From: Endozoicomonas montiporae CL-33
GTDB lineage: Bacteria > Pseudomonadota > Gammaproteobacteria > Pseudomonadales > Endozoicomonadaceae
Assembly: GCF_001583435.1 (NCBI RefSeq)
Contig: NZ_CP013251.1
Coordinates: forward strand, 373,501 to 437,500
Reading direction: 5' to 3'
Length of the DNA stretch: 64,000 bases
The notes below the pieces were generated by a model, which did not search any database, was not told where the DNA came from, and was given only the letters and a program-made list of their open reading frames with translations. Made by a program: the position numbers and the translations under genes. Of the stretch, positions 1-9,504 are shown piece after piece; the stretch's first letter is position 1, and each line of letters opens with the position of its first letter.

Positions 1-1415
1 TCTTCATCTTCGGATGAGGCTTTGACAGTAGAGAGAAACTTTGCAAATTCACCAACCAGAGACTTCTCTTTGTTCAGAATAGAGTTAACGGCTTTGCGAA
101 TTTCTTTTTCAGACTCTTGCTTGAGCTTATCCAGTACGGTTTTGACTTCAGCCTCAAGCATAAATATCTGGCTATAGGTTGCCATCAGAGAGCCAGAAGC
201 CTCAACAATGCTGCTTATTTTTTCTGCCAGAGGCTTAACATCTGTGATGCTTACCTTCTTCAAAAGCTTGATGCCATCTTTGAGGTGTTTTTCTGCACTC
301 TCCTCGTGATAAGTCCTGAATGACTCATACCAGTCTATCGCTGCTTCATTGACTTCAGGTTTCAAGTGCCCAGCATCAGTTTTGAGAATAAATCCAGATT
401 TTTTACTGGCTGACTGCAAAATGTCCAGAACATTTCGACCAAGATCACGACTCTGGGCATCCCAAGTTTTAATATTCAGGTCAGACGCTGCAACCTGTTC
501 CCTGCTGAAAGCCTCTTTAAGGTAATACTTCAACAAGTCAGTCGGGGTAAACATTATCCAACTGCGCTTATGGTCAGTCTCTTCACCGATTTTTGCCTTC
601 TCTGTTTCGGTTAAGTAAGCGATATCCAGCTTTTGGCCCAAGCGCCGAATCAAAGTAGTGGTTTTACCTGTACCTGGAGGCCCTAATATCAGTAGCTGGC
701 TATCCAGAGGCATTCGAAAGATTTCATCCTGAAACTTATCCAGAATTGGCTGGTCTCTAAGACCAATACTGGTCAGGATTTCGTGCTGAATGGAATCTCT
801 GATGTTGTCGTCAGCATCGTCATCCAGATAATCATCGAAGAAGTCTATTTCTTCGCTTTCAACCGGTGACTTCAACAAACCTCGAAGGCTTGCTATCTGC
901 CTGAAACCGGTATCAATGTTTTCAAAATTGCTATTTCTTGAGTCCCATTCATCACCTATCTGAGATGGATTCAAAGAAGTTCTTTCAATGACTTCAAGAT
1001 ACCTGTCTCCCTTGGGAGTATGGATGATGACTTCCTCACCAACGGGGGTTGCAGCAATCCTTCCAATAGGGGCCCTATAGTTTACCAACCGCCCCCCTGC
1101 ATTGGCTCCATAAGGGTCGATTCTGCATATAAAATAAGTTTCTTCATTTTCATCATCATCCAGTACAACCACCCTTGAAATGGCAGGCTCTCTTGTAAGC
1201 TGGCTTAATGATTCAGTCTTGCTACGATTCATATCGCTGACTGTTTGGGTTGCACCAGTTTCTGTGAATGAGTTTCTGATAATCGACTGAGAATTCAGAC
1301 CATTATCATTCTGCATTAGCTTTTGCGCAGAACTGGCGACATCATCCATTGTTGAAAGGGCGTCTGAAGCCAGTTCCTCCAAATGACCAGCAATGTCCGT
1401 TTTTACTGCTTCCAT
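1..1415 (-). CDS. P-loop NTPase/helicase-like protein with GreA/GreB-like domain (C-terminus outside window)
   Basis: The reading frame starts at an ATG at 1415 and runs open through position 1, so only about 470 N-terminal residues are visible. A Walker A motif GPPGTGKTTTLIRR lies near residue 245, of the type seen in UvrD/superfamily 1 helicases. Upstream of it, roughly residues 95-150, the sequence AGGRLVNYRAPIGR followed by a GEEV..HTPKGDR stretch resembles the C-terminal domain of transcript cleavage factors GreA/GreB. A charged, probably coiled-coil region follows the Walker motif. It is the last visible gene of the leftward operon, 67 bp after the PLD-like gene. The role is inferred: nucleic-acid translocase in an anti-phage or repair system. 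Later helicase motifs cannot be checked because the gene leaves the window. Confidence 0.7.
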   Translation of the reverse strand, partial: MEAVKTDIAGHLEELASDALSTMDDVASSAQKLMQNDNGLNSQSIIRNSFTETGATQTVSDMNRSKTESLSQLTREPAISRVVVLDDDENEETYFICRIDPYGANAGGRLVNYRAPIGRIAATPVGEEVIIHTPKGDRYLEVIERTSLNPSQIGDEWDSRNSNFENIDTGFRQIASLRGLLKSPVESEEIDFFDDYLDDDADDNIRDSIQHEILTSIGLRDQPILDKFQDEIFRMPLDSQLLILGPPGTGKTTTLIRRLGQKLDIAYLTETEKAKIGEETDHKRSWIMFTPTDLLKYYLKEAFSREQVAASDLNIKTWDAQSRDLGRNVLDILQSASKKSGFILKTDAGHLKPEVNEAAIDWYESFRTYHEESAEKHLKDGIKLLKKVSITDVKPLAEKISSIVEASGSLMATYSQIFMLEAEVKTVLDKLKQESEKEIRKAVNSILNKEKSLVGEFAKFLSTVKASSEDE

Positions 1416-1482
1416 ATAACACCGTATCCTATATTCTAACTAGCTTGGATTCCCCCTCCATCCAAAGAGAGAGGGCTTAAAA

Positions 1483-2727
1483 TTATTGTTTCGACTCAAC
1501 AGCCTCAAGCTCATCCAGAGGCTTCACCCATTCCTCATAGGGAAATTTTTCTTTGATCTGCTTCTGGAACTCTGGCTCTTTCAGCATTTCATAAGTTACA
1601 TCTTTATAGGTGCAATGTAGCCTTGTTTTATCAAGGAGCTTGTCTGCAGAAGGTGCGCTTTTCATCAGCATGTCGAGCAGGTATTGCTTGGCAGTTTCTT
1701 TTGTGACCTTACTGCATCGCGCTTGTAGCGACTGAGGCGGTTTGTCTAAGACTATTGGAGACAGCTCTTCTGCCAGTCCTTCAAGTGACTTTTCAATACT
1801 GGACTTAATAGTGGCTCTAGAGCTGTTACAGTAATCGTTTAACCTGGTTCGCAAGCCTTTAACCTTTTCATCGAACTCAGCTCTCCGGGTTTTAAGTACA
1901 ACCCTGCCTAATCGCTTGCCCAGGTTGGGGGCATAATCGTTTCTTAGCTGCTGATATTCACTGCGGAGCTTTTTGAATTCTTTAAGTTCTATGTCTTCAA
2001 TTAGCTTGTAGCTAGCGTTTACTTTTTTCTCGACCTCTTTGCTCCCGGCAAAAATAACTTCCATGAGTTCGTCAGAAAATTTCAAAGTACGCTGCTCTAT
2101 TCGCCCTCCCTCCAGCTCGATTTCAACGAACTGGAGGTGAGTCTTATAAATCTGAACGATTCGTTGCAGGTCAAAAGCCTGAGGAGGGTTATCTGTAATG
2201 GATTTCGTGACTTTCTTGATTTCTTCCGGACCCAGAAAGTCTGAACCAATTTCCACTCCAGGGATATCTGCTTCAGGCCCTGGTTCATAAAGGACATTAG
2301 TTTTTTTTGGGTTTGAAGGTGGTGTTATAGAGCGAACTATCGCTTTTACCTGATCTCCATGAAGCTGAATTGCGTTGACTCCATCACCCTGGTTCTGGCT
2401 TTCAACTGCCATAGGAGCCAGGCTAAATGCCCAGCCCTTCTCATCGATCAGTAATGTTCCGATTCTGAGCCCCTTCTGCTTGCGAATTTCAACGCCAGCA
2501 TCAACAAGCATCTGTATGGACTCATTTCGACCATAACCGAGCCGGAAAACATTCTCATCGTAATCCAGAATAACGATGCAGCTGTTCTGATCCAGAGCGG
2601 TGTATCGGTCGATCAAAGCAGAAGCTACATCATCAGAAATGGAGGGAGCACTGTAGATTACACGCTCTCTGGCTTGAAGAATAAACTTTCCCATATCTGC
2701 AGGTGGCATACCTTGAAAAACGGCCAT
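1483..2727 (-). CDS. PLD-like superfamily protein, operon-associated
   Basis: This 414-residue protein has an N-terminal part (about residues 1-110) with the alternating strand/helix pattern of PLD-like proteins: ERVIYSAPSISD, then CIVILDYDEN, then VEIRKQKGLRIGTLLIDEKG. A canonical HKD catalytic motif is not visible, so it may be a non-catalytic or diverged member. The C-terminal half is charged and helical, probably coiled coil. A PLD-domain protein (DrmC) is part of DISARM systems and DpdK of the Dpd system, and this gene has the matching position in a helicase/methylase operon. It lies 102 bp after the SMC-like ATPase gene. The start ATG at 2727 is preceded by a GAGGGAGG-like ribosome site. 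The assignment to PLD is moderate. Confidence 0.6.
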   Translation of the reverse strand: MAVFQGMPPADMGKFILQARERVIYSAPSISDDVASALIDRYTALDQNSCIVILDYDENVFRLGYGRNESIQMLVDAGVEIRKQKGLRIGTLLIDEKGWAFSLAPMAVESQNQGDGVNAIQLHGDQVKAIVRSITPPSNPKKTNVLYEPGPEADIPGVEIGSDFLGPEEIKKVTKSITDNPPQAFDLQRIVQIYKTHLQFVEIELEGGRIEQRTLKFSDELMEVIFAGSKEVEKKVNASYKLIEDIELKEFKKLRSEYQQLRNDYAPNLGKRLGRVVLKTRRAEFDEKVKGLRTRLNDYCNSSRATIKSSIEKSLEGLAEELSPIVLDKPPQSLQARCSKVTKETAKQYLLDMLMKSAPSADKLLDKTRLHCTYKDVTYEMLKEPEFQKQIKEKFPYEEWVKPLDELEAVESKQ

Positions 2728-2829
2728 ATACCCTCCCTCTGAATTTATATCTGATTATTCTCCACTCGTAGAAAGATGCTGAAAGCACTGATTTTTTTCA
2801 TTAATGACGTGGTTTTGTCAGCTTTCCAC

Positions 2830-4800
2830 TCACAGCAGTTCGCCCCCGGAAAAGGACTGCTTAAACAAGAATCCATCTTTATTGCCGGAGTGAAGTATAA
2901 GTTTGACCACTCCTTGCTCTATTAGTTCAGAGCTCGGTCCGGTTGTGGTAGTAACAATGTACTGGAAAGGAAAAGCATCCTGACTCACGCCCAGCTGGTG
3001 TAGCTGAACCAGTAACTGCTCATACTTCTGATACAAATTATCACCCATATCCGCTTCACGGGGGCTGTCATGAATCAACATGCCGGGGTGAGTGACACCT
3101 TTATTGGCTCCGTACAAAAGCGTACAGATATCCCCCAGAAGCACTTCTGAGATATGCAGGGCTTCTCCTCCACGGCCACGTATGCGGAACGGCACTGAAG
3201 CACCTAATATGCATTCGCCGGTGTAGTCAGGGAAAACTTCGTGGACGATTTGCTTGTAGAGTTCTGTCAGTTTCTTGCTGGTTGCAGCATGAGAAAGGCT
3301 GGCGCTGTCGAGGCTCTGACTTTCCCTGTGCTGCTCCTGCGTTTTCTTTTGCAGCTTTGATTTCAGATCATTGAGTTCTTTGAAATCGCTTCTGCCAGAG
3401 AGGATGTCGTCGTATTCGCTTAAGTCATCAATGCTCTGATTGAGTTGTGCATGCAGGGCAGTAACAGATTGAATCTTCAGCTGTAGTTTCTTGTAATCAG
3501 ATTCAAGCAGACCTTCTTTTCGACTGTGGAATTTTATCGTTTCCTCTACAGATTTGACTCTGCTTTTGTAATTCCGGATAGCTGTCAGTCGTTTCTGATA
3601 CAGCTCATTACTTTCATTTTCTCTACGCTTTTCGTCCAGGCTTGAGCCGATAAGCACTTGAAATTCTTGAATATGCTTACATTCACTTAGCCGGACATTA
3701 CCCAGCTCACAAAGTTCATCTGAAGGGTTGAGTATCTGCTTTTTTAGCTTGCTTCTTTCTTCACGTTTCTGACTCTCTTTGTAGAAGCTTTTTCGTTCCA
3801 ACTTTAAAAGAGACTCAAACTTCCTGAGGTCTTTTTCAGCCAATTTACGCTCTGCAGCCTCTTCTGTCTGTTGCTCTCTTACACCATCCTGCTGCCCAGT
3901 CAGTTTTTCAATTTCGTCCTGATAATTTCCCAGCTCACCTCTTGCCTTTCCCAGCAAGTCAGTTGGGAATAATTGAGGCTGATCGGTGGATACCGGAACG
4001 TCCTGATCGACACCAATACGATTTCGCAACAATTTTGCCAGACGTTCCCAGGCAAGCTTTGGCGCACGTTCCAGTGAAGCGATTTCTTTCTCAAGATTAG
4101 CGATCTCACTTCCCAGCTGTTTTACCTTGCGAGAGAGTTTCTGCTCATTTGAACTCTCACCAGAAAGGCATAGCCGCACCATATTGATCGGGTCTTTACT
4201 TGGGTGAGTGAATCCCGGTGCATCTGATTCACTGCGGGTATCACGCCAGGTGTAATAGTCACCCAGATAAGCTTCCTGATCCCTGCTGCACCAGGAGAGC
4301 ACATGCCCCCATGAAACTTCATTTCCGCTTACGGGAAGAATCAACTGATCTGGCACCACAGCCTGCTCAATAGCCTGTTGATACGTTTTCCAGTCAAGCT
4401 GATTCTTGTCGCTGAAGACAGTTACAAAGTTTCCCTCCTGAACAACGAACTTCTTTTTTCGGGCATCAAGAGCTCTGGCTACAGTCCACTGTATTCCCTT
4501 GATCCAGACCACCGCTGCAACATAGGCTTCCGGGAGTTCAAAAAGAACACGCTCCTTGAACTCTTTGGTAGCAAAACTATCCTCGCCCAGGCAGTAACGA
4601 ATAAGACGGCAGAAACTGGTCTTGCCAACACCGTGTCCGAGACTGGGTTCATCACCCGCATTTTCTTTTGCCCAGATCAGGTTGAGCCCTTTGGCGAGCT
4701 CAACCTCCCGGATGGGTGAGCCATGTTCTTTTGACTCAAAAATAGCGACTCTCTCAACCCAGACTTTCGGCTCTTTATTGGCAAAGACCAGATCCATCAT
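2830..4800 (-). CDS. SMC/Rad50-like ATPase of the defence operon
   Basis: The 656-residue protein has an N-terminal P-loop, GHGVGKTSFCRLIRYCLG (about residues 56-73), inside a segment that begins like RecF/Rad50-type ATPases (KGLNLIWAKEN). A long charged coiled-coil region fills the middle. Near the C-terminus GMLIHDSPREADMGD has the form of a Walker B/D-loop. This head-coil-head order is that of SMC-like ATPases, including DUF2326-type proteins found in bacterial defence and ABC-ATPase conflict systems. It starts 17 bp after the methylase stop; two adjacent ATG codons are possible starts. Role inferred: DNA-binding ATPase that cooperates with the helicases and methylase. It has no counterpart in the standard five-gene class 1 DISARM set. 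Confidence 0.7.
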   Translation of the reverse strand: MMDLVFANKEPKVWVERVAIFESKEHGSPIREVELAKGLNLIWAKENAGDEPSLGHGVGKTSFCRLIRYCLGEDSFATKEFKERVLFELPEAYVAAVVWIKGIQWTVARALDARKKKFVVQEGNFVTVFSDKNQLDWKTYQQAIEQAVVPDQLILPVSGNEVSWGHVLSWCSRDQEAYLGDYYTWRDTRSESDAPGFTHPSKDPINMVRLCLSGESSNEQKLSRKVKQLGSEIANLEKEIASLERAPKLAWERLAKLLRNRIGVDQDVPVSTDQPQLFPTDLLGKARGELGNYQDEIEKLTGQQDGVREQQTEEAAERKLAEKDLRKFESLLKLERKSFYKESQKREERSKLKKQILNPSDELCELGNVRLSECKHIQEFQVLIGSSLDEKRRENESNELYQKRLTAIRNYKSRVKSVEETIKFHSRKEGLLESDYKKLQLKIQSVTALHAQLNQSIDDLSEYDDILSGRSDFKELNDLKSKLQKKTQEQHRESQSLDSASLSHAATSKKLTELYKQIVHEVFPDYTGECILGASVPFRIRGRGGEALHISEVLLGDICTLLYGANKGVTHPGMLIHDSPREADMGDNLYQKYEQLLVQLHQLGVSQDAFPFQYIVTTTTGPSSELIEQGVVKLILHSGNKDGFLFKQSFSGGELL

Positions 4801-4817
4801 CGGACAGTTACCTCCAT

Positions 4818-7800
4818 TTAACTGCTTTTACGTGTTTTTCTGTCGTGACTATCTGCAGTGGTTGTTTGTTGGTTAAAGACTTCAACAGCTTCGTTAACCC
4901 TGAGTGCCTGGGCGATCAATGCTTCTATGCCAGCAGGGATAATGGCTGTGCCATTGTTCTGGGTATCGGTTGCTGCCCAGTTATTGCCGGAACTGCGACG
5001 AATCAACTTCTGGTTTTCCAGTGAAGTGATCGCCCGATCAAAGTCGTACTTGGCACTTCGAGCAGGAAGGGCTTTAGGTAATGGCAAAGCCTCTTCATCT
5101 TCCAGGAAGGTTTCCCTGTGGCTGATATCAAGAACAATCCTCGCAATATCATTAGCCACCTTTTTATCCACAGACGACAGTTGACGAATTGTGGATAGAA
5201 TGAGGCCACAGTAAGCCTGCTGTACCGGATCATCACCTGGGTAGACAAAATCAGGCATCACAGGTTCAGCGGTTACATCTTGCTCAAGTTCCTGTTGCTC
5301 TAACTTGTCCCATGCTTCCAGAACCAGACGCTGGGTGCGGTATTCACCGAACTCCTTCATTTCCTTGTTCCTTAAAACACGGAAAGTCTCTGAAGGGTAG
5401 TCTGAACCCATTACATCAGCAGGGTCGAGGATATAACGCAGCTCGTCACGGGTCAGGCCGTAGAGTTTGGCGTAGTAAGCATCCAGCTCTGATCGAAGCT
5501 GATGACGACGGTTTGCATTGAATTTGAAAGGTTCACCATGATAGCCCAAAGCTTCGGCAAAGGCTTTCATATCGTGACCTGTATAGTTTAACTCCAAAAC
5601 TTTTGGAGCAATATAATCTAAATCCTTGTCACTAAATACTTCAGGTGGAAGTGTAGGGAATTGCTTGATTATGAAGAAATTCAAGTTAGCCCCACCAACT
5701 TTATGTCTCACGACAAAATCGAAGCATAAAGAGGAAACACACCCCTGAAGAGCTGCTAGGTGTTTCGCTGAAATATTACGCCCCACGAAAGAAAGAGGGA
5801 AACTATTACCAACAGCACTCATTGGTATTATGCTTGCAATAGCTGTTCGGTCATCATCTGAACGGCCAATGGCTCTCCATCCTAAGGCAAACTTAGGTAG
5901 GCGGCTTATCAGCAATTTATGAAGAGCGACGACTTTGTCACTTTCTTCTTGGTAGGCTGTAAATTGATCAGCCGTTAATGGGTATTCAGTCTGAAGTTTT
6001 TTTGCTCGATCATAGTCCTGTTGATTTGCAAATAAACCACTTGAGTCGTGAGAATACCTCTCAAGTATTTGATCAGCGCTTCTTTGATCACCTTGTTTCA
6101 AGCAATATCCTGCCAACCAAAAACTCAGCGCTTCGTCTACTTCATCCCGCTTATCTTTTTTTATAGCTGAAATCACTTCACTTGGAGAATCACTAGCTCT
6201 CAGTGCTACCTGATAGTGATCAACCCAATAACGTGGATTATTGACATATATTGAATCTTGCTTCTCTTCAAGAGTGCAGTCGCGAGGCCCCTCACCGTTC
6301 AGTTCATAAGTTGCCCAGCGGTGATCATAATGATGAACCATTTTAGCCTCATATAGAGGAATAAAATTATTCTTTTCAAATGTCCACCAAGCTGATCCTG
6401 TTTTATGGGGCACTGCTCCAATTTTTCTTAATTGCTCAAGGGAGTGAAACAGGTCGCTATCATTTGACATATGGAACATCGCTTGAAAACGAATTCCCCA
6501 TGGATTTTTTTCCGTTTCAAGAGGAGTCCCCTCGTGTATCAGCACAGGAGCTTTTTCATAAATTCTTTTTGTTAGTTCCGCATCAGCCTTCGAGCGGAAT
6601 ATCGGACAGTTTTTAGTATTAGGGTTAATTTTGCAAAACTCTTCGGGAGTTAAAGAAAAGCGCTTTTCTTCTACTCCAAAGTCCTCAATATTTTCTGCTC
6701 TAAACAGTAACAGTGCTCGATTTGAGCTACCAATTGTTAGTAAGCAAAATGGGTTACGGTCATCCGTTCCTGGAAACCACTTTCTTATTTCATAACAGCT
6801 AAACAGTTTTTCTAGTTGCCCAGTAGTAGCCAGTTTTGCGAAAAAGGCTTTAGTACTGTCATCTGTAGCAATCCCCAAGGGTAAAACAATACCGGCTTTG
6901 CCTTTTTCACAGCGTATATCCAATGCTGTTTCAGCAAATAAAGCATAGAGATTTACATCTCCTTTCCCCGTTAGAGGAAAGCGTTTTGATAAACGGGCAA
7001 AAGCACTGGTAGCTTCCGCCCCTTGCTTGGCTCTCATGAACTCAGAAAATATAGCTTGTTCTGTCTCGCTACCACTCTTAAGTTTTGTAATGAGACGGGA
7101 TCGAGCCGCTGCATTTTTTGCATCCGAAATTTCTGGGCTACGAGGCGCAAAAAATTCTTTTTCCTGTAGCTTAATACGTTCCCAAGGAGGATTCCCCAAC
7201 ACAACATCAAACCCTTGTCGCCCTTCTTCCCGACCGAAGACTTCAGGAAATGCCAACGGCCAGTGCAAAAAGCGATGCTGCTTTGCCAATTCCTGAATAT
7301 TATCTCTAACCAAAGTCGGAATTTCTGTGCCATTAATAACTTGCTTCAGCGTCAGATTGGTAGGCACAGTGGATTTTAAGTCTTCTGTTTTAGGAGCAAA
7401 GAATGCAGCAGTAAAAATATCTTCCTTCAGTCGTGCATCTTCCATTTCCCGAGAATGTTGGGCTGCTTGCCAGGCTTTTCGCTTGGCTTCAATCTGCTCC
7501 AGATCTTCTTCCGGCATCTGCTCCCAAGTAGCCAGATCAGCACCAATTATACGCTGGGCTACAGCCATCCCCTTAGCAGCGTCTTTGTTAATTCTATTCA
7601 GCTCAGTACAAACGGCTTTATCATCACCAGTCAGGGCTTTAAATGCTTCCTTGGGAATACCATCTTCCATAATGGCTGGATCAAGAATACCCACCAAGCC
7701 ATTACCACAACGAATATGTGCATCCAGGAAACCAAGAGGCTTACCGGGTTCTAACGCTTCCAGCCAGAGCGCCGTTTTACACAGTTCTACTGCCAACGGG

Positions 7801-9488
7801 TTTAAATCCACACCATAAATACAATGAGCGACTACTTCTCTCAATGCATGACGGTATTCCTGCTCTGTTGGTTGACCAGAAGTACTCTGATACTTTGCCA
7901 GCTCTGCAGCTATACGACGGGCGGCAGCCAACAGGAAGTGACCAGAACCACAGGCAGGGTCAACCACCTTAATGGATAACAGAGCTTCTGTAGGATTTTC
8001 CGGTTGTGCTTTCAGGCGATCAGCAATCACTGGTAACAAAGCTGATTTGATCAGTTCCTGAACCAATGAATCAGGCGTGTAATAGGAACCAGTCAGCTTT
8101 CTGGCTGAACCTTTGCTGCCAGAGGCTGCTTCTTCATCCCCCAAAAAGCCGAACCGCCACGGGCTTCCCTGACGAACTACCGGAATCAGTTCCAGCAGCG
8201 ATTCGTAAACAGAACCCAGTTCTTCGGTATCCATATCCCGGTAGTTGATTCGGGTAAGAATACCTTTGTAATTGCGAAACCAGGCCAGTTGGCGAATAGC
8301 TTTCAACAGAAAGCGGTTTTCCAACTGAGCATTATCTATATCTGAACACTGATCATTGGCAAAAAGACCGCCCAGAGCTGGTAATCCAAGGGATTGCTGA
8401 CCTGTGGATAAACACTGGAAGTTGACCTGCATTGCTTGCCAGAGATCACTATGCTTATCTTTGGTAATCTGTTTCAGGGCTCGTTCCCGAATCTGCTCAA
8501 TGGAATAACCATCCCGATAGAGTTGTCGTATATGCTCCTCTGTTCCTGGTTCGTGCAGCAAACCACGGGACTCAGTAGTGAACAGAAAAAGGCAGCGATA
8601 AATCAGACGTAGTAATTGCTGGAAATAGGCATCCCGACTTAGCTCCCCGGAACTGAGTTTTTCCCGGAGTTCTCTATTTTCAGGGTGAGCAACAAAGCCC
8701 GTACCCAAAGCTCTTAAAGCCTCTTTAACGCCTGTACGCAATAATCCTCGTGCCCGTTCACCCTCTTCACTACTTTGTGTTTTCCATTGTTCCAGAATAC
8801 AACTAGAAACAGGTTCACCCGCCTTTGGTTGAAAGCGACTGCGATGGATTAACAACCAGCAGGCAACAAAGTCGGAATATAACTCTTCCGTGAAGATGCG
8901 TTCTAAATCGACCTCAATAAAAGCAGGTCTGGTCAGGCTAGGATTATCCCTGACCAGTCGCAGTTGCAGACCGTTGGTAACAAGCCCCCACAGGCATTCA
9001 TCGGTGGAATTCAGGTATTCCTGCACCAAACCATATGGCGAGCGTTTGCGGTTTTCTTCACCAAATTGGTCATGACTGCTGTCCAGTTCCTGCTGATAGC
9101 TGGCGAAGACTACAGGAGCTACACCTTTTACTGCAGCAAACCCAATAGGGAAAGTACGTTCACCCTGAAATACTGTTCCTACTTCGTTAAGGTCAACAAA
9201 ACCAAATACCTGTGTGAACAAAGGTTCAAGCCAGGTTTCTCTGGTCATTTGCATTGGGTGAATATCAGTACGATGGCGGCGCTCTTCAAACTCCTGCCAA
9301 AGCGCCTGGGCAATACGCCAGTATCGACCTATTTCATCACGCAGCTTCATGCCTTTGGGCGTGGCGTAATCACCCGCTTCCTGATGAAGTGCTTCAAGAC
9401 GACTGATCTTGTTCAGGTATTCACCTGCAAGCAGCCCGTTTTCGATACGAACGGCATCCAGTGCCAGTTCGGTTGTTTTCTTGGACAT
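4818..9488 (-). CDS. Eco57I-type N6-adenine DNA methyltransferase (DrmMI-like)
   Basis: The 1556-residue protein has the two signature motifs of N6-adenine methylases: the SAM-binding motif I VVDPACGSGHFLL near residue 509 and the catalytic motif IV VLGNPPWERI near residue 766. The order and the large N- and C-terminal extensions match Eco57I-class BREX/DISARM methylases. No PD-(D/E)XK nuclease domain was recognised in the N-terminal 450 residues, but it cannot be excluded by eye. It lies 16 bp after the SNF2 helicase gene and 17 bp before the ATPase gene, so the genes are almost certainly co-transcribed. The expected role is to mark host DNA so the system attacks only unmodified DNA. Its target sequence cannot be read from the protein. 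Confidence 0.85.
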   Translation of the reverse strand: MSKKTTELALDAVRIENGLLAGEYLNKISRLEALHQEAGDYATPKGMKLRDEIGRYWRIAQALWQEFEERRHRTDIHPMQMTRETWLEPLFTQVFGFVDLNEVGTVFQGERTFPIGFAAVKGVAPVVFASYQQELDSSHDQFGEENRKRSPYGLVQEYLNSTDECLWGLVTNGLQLRLVRDNPSLTRPAFIEVDLERIFTEELYSDFVACWLLIHRSRFQPKAGEPVSSCILEQWKTQSSEEGERARGLLRTGVKEALRALGTGFVAHPENRELREKLSSGELSRDAYFQQLLRLIYRCLFLFTTESRGLLHEPGTEEHIRQLYRDGYSIEQIRERALKQITKDKHSDLWQAMQVNFQCLSTGQQSLGLPALGGLFANDQCSDIDNAQLENRFLLKAIRQLAWFRNYKGILTRINYRDMDTEELGSVYESLLELIPVVRQGSPWRFGFLGDEEAASGSKGSARKLTGSYYTPDSLVQELIKSALLPVIADRLKAQPENPTEALLSIKVVDPACGSGHFLLAAARRIAAELAKYQSTSGQPTEQEYRHALREVVAHCIYGVDLNPLAVELCKTALWLEALEPGKPLGFLDAHIRCGNGLVGILDPAIMEDGIPKEAFKALTGDDKAVCTELNRINKDAAKGMAVAQRIIGADLATWEQMPEEDLEQIEAKRKAWQAAQHSREMEDARLKEDIFTAAFFAPKTEDLKSTVPTNLTLKQVINGTEIPTLVRDNIQELAKQHRFLHWPLAFPEVFGREEGRQGFDVVLGNPPWERIKLQEKEFFAPRSPEISDAKNAAARSRLITKLKSGSETEQAIFSEFMRAKQGAEATSAFARLSKRFPLTGKGDVNLYALFAETALDIRCEKGKAGIVLPLGIATDDSTKAFFAKLATTGQLEKLFSCYEIRKWFPGTDDRNPFCLLTIGSSNRALLLFRAENIEDFGVEEKRFSLTPEEFCKINPNTKNCPIFRSKADAELTKRIYEKAPVLIHEGTPLETEKNPWGIRFQAMFHMSNDSDLFHSLEQLRKIGAVPHKTGSAWWTFEKNNFIPLYEAKMVHHYDHRWATYELNGEGPRDCTLEEKQDSIYVNNPRYWVDHYQVALRASDSPSEVISAIKKDKRDEVDEALSFWLAGYCLKQGDQRSADQILERYSHDSSGLFANQQDYDRAKKLQTEYPLTADQFTAYQEESDKVVALHKLLISRLPKFALGWRAIGRSDDDRTAIASIIPMSAVGNSFPLSFVGRNISAKHLAALQGCVSSLCFDFVVRHKVGGANLNFFIIKQFPTLPPEVFSDKDLDYIAPKVLELNYTGHDMKAFAEALGYHGEPFKFNANRRHQLRSELDAYYAKLYGLTRDELRYILDPADVMGSDYPSETFRVLRNKEMKEFGEYRTQRLVLEAWDKLEQQELEQDVTAEPVMPDFVYPGDDPVQQAYCGLILSTIRQLSSVDKKVANDIARIVLDISHRETFLEDEEALPLPKALPARSAKYDFDRAITSLENQKLIRRSSGNNWAATDTQNNGTAIIPAGIEALIAQALRVNEAVEVFNQQTTTADSHDRKTRKSS

Positions 9489-9504
9489 AATTACACCCTC
9501 AGCC

